A stretch of 33,513 nucleotides of DNA, taken from Armatimonadetes bacterium 13_1_40CM_64_14 (GTDB lineage: Bacteria > Sysuimicrobiota > Sysuimicrobiia > Sysuimicrobiales > Kaftiobacteriaceae). The translations under genes and the position numbers were made by a program. Shown piece after piece: positions 16,316 to 23,334 of this stretch (position 1 is the stretch's first letter; every line of letters begins with the position of its first letter). Where the stretch lies: assembly GCA_001917855.1 (NCBI GenBank), contig MNEU01000067.1:1-33513 (forward strand). The letters are read 5' to 3'. The notes below the pieces were generated by a model. It saw only the letters and a program-made list of their open reading frames with translations. It was not told where the DNA came from and did not search any database.

Positions 16316-17322
16316 TTCTTTACCAGACGGTCGCGATTTTGCAGTGCGAAGGGTCGATCATATTGGACGAATTTGAGCGACGTGAGCGCGGGGAAGTCCG
16401 ATCGGATCGGAACGTCCGTGCGGACCGGGTACTTGAAGCCGTATTTGGCGATGACTTCCTGAGCGCCCTTCGTCAGGACGAAGTCCACAAACCGCTTCGC
16501 TCCCTCTGAGTTAGGGCCTCCCTTGACGATGGAGATGCTCCCAATCTCCCCCGCCGTATCCGGCGGGATCACATACTCGAGCGGCTGTCCGCCGTCTATG
16601 GCCTCGGCGGTGTCGTCCAACCAAGCCACTCCGGCCACGGCTTCTCCGCGAACGACGAGAGGGATCGTGCTTGGTCCGGTCGGACCGTAGATGCGGACAC
16701 TCGCATCGAAGCGTTTGAGCCACTCGAAACCTTTGTCCTCGCCACCAGCTCGGAAGATCTGGCCGGCCAGGAAGATATAGCCCCCGCCGACGGTGGCCGG
16801 GTTCCACGCAGCGATCCTTCCCGCATAGGCGGGGTGGAGGAGATCGTCCCAGGTCCGAGGGTAGGGACCACCGCGAGGCTTAATCTCCTGATCAAAGAGC
16901 TTGCGGTTGACGATGATCACTAGCGGCCCTGCGTAGAATCCGTGCCAAAGTCCCCTCGGGTCGACGTATTCCGCAGGAATCCTTCCGCTGGTTTCTTCCT
17001 GTGGATGGTAAGCAAGCAACAAGCCGTCCCTGGCCAGCGGTTCGTGGATCTCAGCCGATCCACCGATGAAGATGTCGGCCTTGGGTGCTGAGGCTTCCGA
17101 CCGCACCCTGGCGGACATGGTCCCGGCAGCAGCTAGGACAAGCGACTCGACCTTGATGCCAGTCTTCGGCTCGAACGCCTTGGTCAGCACTTCCATCGTG
17201 TATTCGTCCATTCCCGAGTACACGACGATCGTTTGAGACGGCGCTGCGGAGATTGGCCCGATCCCGAGAACCACAGCGACTAAGATGAGGACGACAATCC
17301 GTGCCATCCACGCTACTCGCAT
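16282..17322 (-). CDS. ABC transporter substrate-binding protein (family 1, AfuA/FbpA-like)
   Basis: Periplasmic binding protein of 346 residues. The frame opens at 17373, but AAGGAGGG lies 8 bases before the ATG at 17322, which gives a normal Sec signal (MRVAWMARIVVLILVAVVLG, cleavage near ISAAPS). There is no lipobox. The fold marks are TIVVYSGMDEYTMEVLTKAFE, GIKVESL, KADIFIGGSAEIH, YPRTWDDLLHPAYAGRI and the C-terminal VRTDVPIRSDFPAL. The tyrosine-rich iron-binding motif of FbpA is not evident, which fits an organic ligand. It is the first gene of a seven-gene minus-strand operon and overlaps the permease gene by 34 bases. Confidence 0.92.
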   Translation of the reverse strand: MRVAWMARIVVLILVAVVLGIGPISAAPSQTIVVYSGMDEYTMEVLTKAFEPKTGIKVESLVLAAAGTMSARVRSEASAPKADIFIGGSAEIHEPLARDGLLLAYHPQEETSGRIPAEYVDPRGLWHGFYAGPLVIIVNRKLFDQEIKPRGGPYPRTWDDLLHPAYAGRIAAWNPATVGGGYIFLAGQIFRAGGEDKGFEWLKRFDASVRIYGPTGPSTIPLVVRGEAVAGVAWLDDTAEAIDGGQPLEYVIPPDTAGEIGSISIVKGGPNSEGAKRFVDFVLTKGAQEVIAKYGFKYPVRTDVPIRSDFPALTSLKFVQYDRPFALQNRDRLVKKWEELIGSKRR

Positions 17323-17642
17323 CCGGTGGCCCTCCTTCACAGTGAGATTCCCTATGCAAGCTACGATTGTCATCTCTGTTTCGCGATGGGAGTTTCGAAC
17401 TCCCTCCGAGAGGCGCTCGGCTTAAAGGAACCTCCGGCGCTGACGGAAGTTCATCGTCAATCTCCTTCCCGGGCCTTGTGTACAACGCCAAGCTGATCTT
17501 GATCGTGGGCGGCTGGAGTAGCCAACTCAAGAAGCCGCGCAGAATCACTCCTCGAAACAGCACGTTCTTCCGCGATAGGGGCGAAGACGACGGGGATCGA
17601 GGGGGAGGATTCGCATCCCTCATCCGCTGAAACTGTTGCGGG
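17323..17642. other. 320-bp divergent promoter region with an inverted repeat
   Basis: This region separates the minus-strand importer operon from the plus-strand hydroxyacid dehydrogenase and should hold both promoters. The only clear structure is GGGAGTT-TCG-AACTCCC at 17388-17404, a perfect 7-bp inverted repeat about 65 bases upstream of the binding-protein start. It could be an operator for a regulator encoded outside the window or a 5'-leader hairpin. No convincing -35/-10 pair was found. Confidence 0.45.
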
Positions 17643-18671
17643 TTGAAACACGTCGAGGTGCTGATCGCTTCCTACCTAGAGCCGGCGTACGTCGATCGGA
17701 TTCGGCAGATCGACGGGGTGCGTGTGATGTACGACCCCGCCCTCCTTCCCCAGCCCCGGTACGGCTCTGACCATGTGGGGCACCCCCTGCGGCGCAGTCT
17801 TGAGGATGAACAGCGGTGGCGCGAATACCTCGCCGAGGCGGAGGTCCTCTTCGATTTCGACCACACGAACCTCGCCGTACTGACCACCCTCATCCCACAC
17901 GTCCGATGGATCCAGGCGACGAGCGCGGGCATCGGCCAGTTGTTGATCCGCACCGGATTGATTGCAGCGCCGATCACGTTCACGACCGCGAAAGGCATCC
18001 ACGCCAAACCGCTGGCCGATTTCGCGGCGATGGCCATCCTGTGGTTCGCTAAAGATGGGTTCCGGATGATCCGCGAGCAGGCGGCGCGACGGTGGACACG
18101 CTATTGCGGCCGCAACGTGTCGGGCGCCACGGTGGGCATCGTGGGATTCGGCAGCATTGGCCGCGAGGTGGCGAAGGTGTGCCGGGCTATGGGGATGCGG
18201 GTCGTGGCCACGAGCCGCACCCTGCGGGCCGGCGCGAGCGATTCTGATGCCGACCAGATCATTTCTGTGTCCAACCTGACTGCGTTGCTGGGGGTCGCGG
18301 ACTACGTGGTCCTGGCCGTGCCCCACACCCCTCAGACGGAGCGCCTCCTCGGAGGAGCGGAGCTCGCAGCGATGAGGCCTGGGGCGGTCTTGATCAACGT
18401 GGCCCGGGGAGCAGTCGTCGATGAAGCCGCGCTCATCGCGGCGCTCCGCGACGGCCACCTCGGCGGCGCAGCGCTCGATGTGCTCTCGATGGAACCCCCG
18501 GCAGCCGACAACCCCTTGTGGAGCATGCCGAACGTGCTGATCAGCCCGCACTCGGCAAGCACAGTGGAATCGGAGAATAATCGGCTGACCGATCTGTTCT
18601 GTGAGAATCTGGTCCGCTACATGCGGGGCGAGGCGCTGTTGAACGTGTTCGACCGGAAACGACTGTACTAG
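17643..18671 (+). CDS. D-2-hydroxyacid dehydrogenase (NAD-binding)
   Basis: Reduces 2-keto acids or oxidises D-2-hydroxy acids. 342 residues, the usual family length. The nucleotide fold has GFGSIGREV (168-176), and the catalytic triad is present: Arg255 in INVARGAVVDEAAL, Glu284 in LSMEPP and His303 in SPHSAST. The start is a TTG at 17643 with no strong ribosome site; a GTG at 17655 would shorten the protein by four residues. It stands alone on its strand, divergent from the importer operon and converging on the DUF885 gene, with which it shares a CTAG stop. The substrate is open. Confidence 0.93.
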   Translation: MKHVEVLIASYLEPAYVDRIRQIDGVRVMYDPALLPQPRYGSDHVGHPLRRSLEDEQRWREYLAEAEVLFDFDHTNLAVLTTLIPHVRWIQATSAGIGQLLIRTGLIAAPITFTTAKGIHAKPLADFAAMAILWFAKDGFRMIREQAARRWTRYCGRNVSGATVGIVGFGSIGREVAKVCRAMGMRVVATSRTLRAGASDSDADQIISVSNLTALLGVADYVVLAVPHTPQTERLLGGAELAAMRPGAVLINVARGAVVDEAALIAALRDGHLGGAALDVLSMEPPAADNPLWSMPNVLISPHSASTVESENNRLTDLFCENLVRYMRGEALLNVFDRKRLY

Positions 18672-20347
18672 AACGATTCCCCCGCCCGCATCTCGGACGC
18701 GATCAGCGCGATCGGCACCGACCCGTAGGACAGCAGCCGGTCATGGAACCTGCGCAGGGTGAACCCCGGCCGCGCCTGCATCTCAGCGCGCAGACGGTGG
18801 ATTAGGTCGTCGCCGACCAGGTACATCAGCGCGGTACCCGGGAACATGCTGTTCTTCACGGCCTCGGCGCGTGCCCCATCCGGCGCCAGTCCCGCGGCCT
18901 CGTGATAAAACTGCGCGGCCTCGTCCACTGTCCACGTACGAGTATGGAGCTGCACGTCGACGATGGCCCGAGCCGCCATGCGGAGCCGGGTGTGCGCCTG
19001 TGAGAGTCTCTCGAGCGGGGTGAGAAACCCGATTTCATCCGTGAGGTCTGTGGCGTAGCACGCCCATCCCTCGGCCATCGTCCCCCCGCAGAACAGGGCG
19101 ATGCGGCTGGCGCAATCCACGGCGGCGATCCGGCCGAGACGCGAGGCCGTCTGCTGATACGCGTTCCAGTTCTGGAGGTGATGGCCCAGCCCCCCGTGGT
19201 GGATCACGTGGTTGAGCTTGATCACACCGTCGTTGGTGGCTCGCAGGCGGCGGAGTTGCTCATCGGGCGGCATGTCGAGCTCGACGGGTGGCACGAGATA
19301 GTCCACTACCGGAATCCGATCAAACGCGGCCGGAGCGCGGTAGAAGAGGAAGTAGAGATGCGGCGCGGCCTCCCGCGCCCAGGTCGGCTGCGGCACGAAT
19401 CGAATCGGATAGTCCCGCCACGTGACGAGTTCGTGGGCCTCCGCCGCCGCGTGCGCTCCCTCCCAGACTTCCCGAAAGCGGCGGTAGTATTCGCGGGCAG
19501 GCGGGTGCAAATCGGATAGGCCGTGCAGAGCCGCACGCCAGTCTGTGCTGCCCAGCATGGACGCTTCCGCCCGCAGGCGGGATTCCGCGATGGCCATGTG
19601 TTCCCGGCCAAGTGCCAGCACTGCCGCAGCGTTCATCTCCAGACAATGCCCGCGCCGAATGAGCAAGTCTAATGCCTCACTGCCGCAGGCATAGTCGCCG
19701 GTCGCGTTCGACGCGAGATCGGTTGAGAGATAGGAGTGAAACTCACGAAATGCGGCGGCCGCGGCGGCGGCGGCCTGGCGAAAAGCTGGATCGGTCACGC
19801 CTTCGTCATGGATGAAAATCTCCACCCCGCGTTCGAACAGCGCGTGCGCTCCGTCACATTCACGGATGGCTCGCTCAATCCACGGCGACGGCGCCGTGCG
19901 CACATTGGCTCGGCCCTGGGCCAGAAAGGGGGGAATCGCCATCATCCGCTCGACTGCGGCCGCCACACGGACATTCAGGGGGGCAAAGGGCCTGAGCAGC
20001 AGCGCGATGACCCCGAAGACCGCCTCGCCCGTGTAGACGCACGGGTTGCCCAGCGCGAAGTGCCCCGAGCCAGCCTCCCAACGAAAGATCTCCAGCGCGC
20101 CTTCAACCAGCGCCCGATCCAGACGCTCGCCTGCGGTCAGCGGCTCCTCCGGAAGACGTCGCAACACTCCCTGGAGTCCGGTGAGGGCGGCCAGTGTATC
20201 GCCCAAGCCCTGGTCTGAGAAGTCCGGCAGTCGGTGATCGTGCTCGTGCACGCCGATGAAGGTGGCGCTGACGGGGAACGTCCGGTAGAACCAGACGAAG
20301 AACGCATCCAGCGCGGCGGCGAACCTCGGAGCCTTCGTGCTCACCAT
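18668..20347 (-). CDS. DUF885-family protein (metallopeptidase-like) with altered metal motif
   Basis: About 559 residues, normal for the DUF885 family, which is grouped with zinc metallopeptidase-like folds. In most members I know, the motif is HExxPGHH, with a later TEGWA glutamate. Here the equivalent reads HHGGLGHH (residues 383-390, bases 19178-19201), so the usual glutamate is a histidine and the proline a leucine. The downstream MAEGWACYATDL (Glu426) is kept. There is no signal peptide. The frame opens at 20386, inside the upstream gene; the ATG at 20347 is one base after that gene's stop and is preferred. It is last in an operon with a Dpp-type importer, so it may act on the imported compound. 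Confidence 0.87.
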   Translation of the reverse strand: MVSTKAPRFAAALDAFFVWFYRTFPVSATFIGVHEHDHRLPDFSDQGLGDTLAALTGLQGVLRRLPEEPLTAGERLDRALVEGALEIFRWEAGSGHFALGNPCVYTGEAVFGVIALLLRPFAPLNVRVAAAVERMMAIPPFLAQGRANVRTAPSPWIERAIRECDGAHALFERGVEIFIHDEGVTDPAFRQAAAAAAAAFREFHSYLSTDLASNATGDYACGSEALDLLIRRGHCLEMNAAAVLALGREHMAIAESRLRAEASMLGSTDWRAALHGLSDLHPPAREYYRRFREVWEGAHAAAEAHELVTWRDYPIRFVPQPTWAREAAPHLYFLFYRAPAAFDRIPVVDYLVPPVELDMPPDEQLRRLRATNDGVIKLNHVIHHGGLGHHLQNWNAYQQTASRLGRIAAVDCASRIALFCGGTMAEGWACYATDLTDEIGFLTPLERLSQAHTRLRMAARAIVDVQLHTRTWTVDEAAQFYHEAAGLAPDGARAEAVKNSMFPGTALMYLVGDDLIHRLRAEMQARPGFTLRRFHDRLLSYGSVPIALIASEMRAGESF

Positions 20348-20348
20348 G

Positions 20349-21470
20349 TCAGCGCGGCAAGGGAAGATCGACCCAACGGCGCTCATGGTACGAGCGCTCG
20401 ACCGCGTTGATCACTTCCTGCACACGCGCCCCATCCTCGAAGTTGCCTTGATTGCGGCCCGCCCCCGCCACGATCTCGTCGATGAAGTCCCGGATGAGAT
20501 TGGCGTAGAAGAGCGACCGCCACGATTCGCGCGGTGACCCGCCGGCCGGGTAGAACTTGGCGGGGATCTCGAGCGGCTTGAACTCCACATCGTCGGGCCT
20601 GGCCGACTTGATGGTCTCCGCCACGCCGAACTCCTCGACGGCGCGGCAGATGATGGCCCCCTTGCTCCCGTAGATGCGGGCCTCTACGCCGGGATAGTTC
20701 CCAATGGTCACAAACGAGGTCTGGATCGAGCCTAGAGCGCCATTCGCATATTCCACCAGGTGAATGTCCGCGTCGTCGATGTTCATGCGCATCATGCGCC
20801 CGGTGGCCCGCACCATGCGCTCAGGGATGAAGTTGCGCATCGCGCCGGCGGTGCTTGCGTAGCCCGCCCCGACCCACCACATCCCGATGTCAATGATCGG
20901 CGCGCCGTAGCCTTCAAGAGATGATGTTTGCAGGACCGAGGAATCCGCCGTATGGTCCACCTGCCGCAGCGGAGTCTTCGGATCCAGCCATTGCGAGTTC
21001 TGTTCATACCCGTTGAAGATAAAGGGCTGGCCGACGAACCCCTCATCGATAAGCGCTTTCGCGTACTGCACTCCGGGCGTGTAGCGGAATGTGAACCCGA
21101 GTTTGGTCAGCAGCCCCTTGCGCCGGGCGAGCTCTGATGCGGCCAGGGTGTCGCGGAAGTCGTAGGCGACGGGCTTCTCACATAACACATGCTTCCCTGC
21201 CGTCAGCGCGGCGACGGCGAGCTCGTGGTGAGTGGCCGACGGAGTCACCACGTCGATAACGTCCAGGTCCTTCCGCGCCACCACCACCTCCCAGTCCCGC
21301 TGCGCCTCGGGGATGTCGAACCGGGCGGCCGCCTCCTTCGCCCGGTCCCCGACGACATCGCACACGGTGGCGACTTCGCAGCGGGGGTCGCGCTGCCATC
21401 CCGGGATGTGCGCGGCCATCGCCCAGGCTCCCGCGCCCAGCACGCCAACCCTCAACTTCTCACGCGCCAT
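20349..21470 (-). CDS. Gfo/Idh/MocA family oxidoreductase lacking the usual catalytic His
   Basis: 373 residues. Rossmann domain with VGVLGAGAWAMAAH and the CEKPVAY motif (Lys99), then the C-terminal sheet domain. Where active members have D-x-G-x-H, this protein has DIGMWW (Asp194 to Trp199), so Trp198 replaces the histidine. The upstream ATGs at 21527/21524 lack a ribosome site, while AAGGAGG precedes the ATG at 21470, giving MAREKLRVGVLG. It follows the Dpp-type permeases with a 13-base gap and is followed by the DUF885 gene after one base, so it belongs to that operon. It is probably a sugar or cyclitol dehydrogenase-like protein; activity is uncertain because of the replaced residue. Confidence 0.92.
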   Translation of the reverse strand: MAREKLRVGVLGAGAWAMAAHIPGWQRDPRCEVATVCDVVGDRAKEAAARFDIPEAQRDWEVVVARKDLDVIDVVTPSATHHELAVAALTAGKHVLCEKPVAYDFRDTLAASELARRKGLLTKLGFTFRYTPGVQYAKALIDEGFVGQPFIFNGYEQNSQWLDPKTPLRQVDHTADSSVLQTSSLEGYGAPIIDIGMWWVGAGYASTAGAMRNFIPERMVRATGRMMRMNIDDADIHLVEYANGALGSIQTSFVTIGNYPGVEARIYGSKGAIICRAVEEFGVAETIKSARPDDVEFKPLEIPAKFYPAGGSPRESWRSLFYANLIRDFIDEIVAGAGRNQGNFEDGARVQEVINAVERSYHERRWVDLPLPR

Positions 21471-21483
21471 ACGCCTGCCTCCT

Positions 21484-22386
21484 TCATGACTGCAGCCGCG
21501 GATCGAGCGCATCCCGCAGGCCATCACCGAGCAGGTTGATGGACAGGACCGCGGTCATGATCGCCAGACCGGGAAACGTCGTCATCCACCACGCGACCCG
21601 CAGATAGTTCCGCCCCTCGGAAAGCAGGCCTCCCCACTCTGGAGTCGGCGGTTGAGTCCCCAGACCCAGGTAGCTCAACGCCGCCGCGGCGATGATCGCC
21701 CCGGCCACGCCCAAGGTTCCCAAAACGATGATCGGCGCTACCGTGTTCGGCAGGATGTGCCGAAGCATGATGCGCGCGTTAGTGCATCCCGCAGCGCGCG
21801 CGGCTTCGACATACGTCTGCTCTCGGGAGGAGAGCACGGCGGCACGCACCACGCGGGCAAAAGTCGGGGAGGCGGAGATGCCGACCGCGAGCATCGCGTT
21901 GAGCAGGTTCGGGCCGAGGATGGCGATGACCACCAGCGCCAGCAGGATGCCCGGGAACGTCAGCATCAAATCGACCAGCCGCATCATCGCTCGGTCGGTG
22001 AGGCCGCCGTAAAATCCCGCCGACAGGCCCACGGGCACGCCGATCAGGATCGCGATGGCCACCGAAATGAGCCCCGTTTGCAGCGAGATGCGGGACCCGA
22101 AGAGAATGCGCGTGAACAGGTCCCGACCGAGGATGTCCGTGCCCAACCAGTGCCGGGCACTCGGGGGCTTCAAGCCGTCGACCGCGTTCATCTCCAGCGG
22201 GTCCCACGGCGTCAGCAGGGGCGCGGCGACGGCGGCGGCAATCAGCCCGGCGAGAATGATGCCCCCGAGCAGCGCGCTCTTCGACCGCCGCAACCGGAGG
22301 AACGCCTCCCCCCACAGCGAGCGGGGCGCGGCCCGTCCGAGGGCCTGGGCCTCAGTCGAAGCGGATGCGCGGATCGAGGTAGGCAT
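21484..22386 (-). CDS. Dpp/Opp-type ABC transporter permease, DppC/OppC subunit
   Basis: Inner-membrane subunit of a peptide/nickel/oligosaccharide-class importer, 300 residues. Family marks are the N-terminal cytosolic segment before helix one (SALLGGIILAGLIAAAVAAP), the periplasmic HWLGTDILGRDLFTRILFG, the EAA loop AARAAGCTNARIMLRHILPN, and the terminal LNLLGDGLRDALDPRLQ-type ending (INLLGDGLRDALDPRL). It overlaps the upstream permease gene by 35 bases. No DppD/DppF ATPases follow; the next gene is an oxidoreductase. Confidence 0.95.
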   Translation of the reverse strand: MPTSIRASASTEAQALGRAAPRSLWGEAFLRLRRSKSALLGGIILAGLIAAAVAAPLLTPWDPLEMNAVDGLKPPSARHWLGTDILGRDLFTRILFGSRISLQTGLISVAIAILIGVPVGLSAGFYGGLTDRAMMRLVDLMLTFPGILLALVVIAILGPNLLNAMLAVGISASPTFARVVRAAVLSSREQTYVEAARAAGCTNARIMLRHILPNTVAPIIVLGTLGVAGAIIAAAALSYLGLGTQPPTPEWGGLLSEGRNYLRVAWWMTTFPGLAIMTAVLSINLLGDGLRDALDPRLQS

Positions 22387-23275
22387 ACGAAAGGTCCACG
22401 ACCAGATTGATGACGGTGTAGATCAGCGCGATGAACAGCACGGCACCTTGGACAATCGGAAAGTCCTTGTTCGAGATCGCGTCCACCAGCAGCTTGCCGA
22501 CGCCGGGCCGTGCGAAGACGGTCTCGGTGATCACCGCCCCAGACAGCAGGGTGCCGAACTGCAGACCCAGCACTGTGACGATCGCGATGAAGGCGTTCTT
22601 GAGGACGTGGCGGCGGATAACCACGGCTTCTCGCAGACCCTTCGAGCGTGCGGTCGTCACAAACGGCTGCAGCAGCACTTCGAGCACACTGGATCGCACC
22701 AACCGGGCCAGGGTCGCCGCCGAGACGAACCCCAGGGCTACCGCGGGGAGCACCAGACGGTTCCACCCTCCAAATCCCGTCGCCGGGAACCAGCCCAGCC
22801 GCAGCGAGAAGACGAAGATGAGCATGGCGGCGAGCCAGAAGATGGGCATCGACACTCCGGCGAGTGCAACCAGCATCGCTCCCGCGTCGATCCAGGTTCC
22901 CCGCCCGAGCGCGGACAGCAATCCGAGGCTCAGGCCGAGCGCACCGGCCACGATGAGTGCGGCCAGTGCAAGCGTGGCCGAGGAGGCCACGCGGGTACGG
23001 AGTTCTTCGAATACCGGCGTGCGGTTATGGATGGAGCGGCCGAGGTCCCCGCGGGGAATCCCGCGCACGAAGTCCAGGTATTGGATGACCAGTGGGCGGT
23101 CCAGCCCCATCTGGTGCCGGACCAGCTCTAACCGTTCAGGCGTGACGGGCTGATCGCCAAAGAAGATGATGGCCGGATCGCCGGGTACGAGGTGCAGCAT
23201 GAGGAACACGAGGATGGACGCCGCAACCATCGTGGGAATGGCGAGCAGCAGACGTCGGACGACGAATTGGAGCAT
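22352..23275 (-). CDS. Dpp/Opp-type ABC transporter permease, DppB/OppB subunit
   Basis: First membrane subunit, 307 residues. The N-terminus MLQFVVRRLLLAIPTMVAASILVF and the LVPGDPA and MGLDRPLVIQYL motifs are typical of DppB. The EAA loop reads ARSKGLREAVVIRRHVLKNA and the end is YAYLDPRIRFD. It follows the binding protein after a 59-base gap that contains a strong hairpin, and it overlaps the DppC gene. With that gene it makes the channel of importer D. Confidence 0.96.
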   Translation of the reverse strand: MLQFVVRRLLLAIPTMVAASILVFLMLHLVPGDPAIIFFGDQPVTPERLELVRHQMGLDRPLVIQYLDFVRGIPRGDLGRSIHNRTPVFEELRTRVASSATLALAALIVAGALGLSLGLLSALGRGTWIDAGAMLVALAGVSMPIFWLAAMLIFVFSLRLGWFPATGFGGWNRLVLPAVALGFVSAATLARLVRSSVLEVLLQPFVTTARSKGLREAVVIRRHVLKNAFIAIVTVLGLQFGTLLSGAVITETVFARPGVGKLLVDAISNKDFPIVQGAVLFIALIYTVINLVVDLSYAYLDPRIRFD

Positions 23276-23284
23276 GCCCGCGTG

Positions 23285-23322
23285 GCCTGGGAGCCGGAAT
23301 CACAGCACGCCGGCTCCCAGGC
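23285..23322 (-). promoter_or_regulatory. Intercistronic 13-bp perfect hairpin after a binding-protein gene
   Basis: GCCTGGGAGCCGG and CCGGCTCCCAGGC form a perfect 13-bp stem around a 12-base loop. It lies between the stop of the family-5 binding protein (23335) and the start of the DppB-type permease (23275). No T-run follows. Such elements commonly allow the binding protein to be made in excess over the permeases by partial termination or mRNA protection; the effect here is inferred. Confidence 0.75.
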
Positions 23323-23334
23323 GGGAACCTGATG

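Noticed and set aside
22055-23131. Long plus-strand open frame (358 codons) opposite the DppB/DppC-type genes
   Set aside because: Its translation is rich in Arg, Pro, His and Gln with no domain pattern, and it lies antisense to two clear permeases. GC-rich codon use opens such shadow frames.
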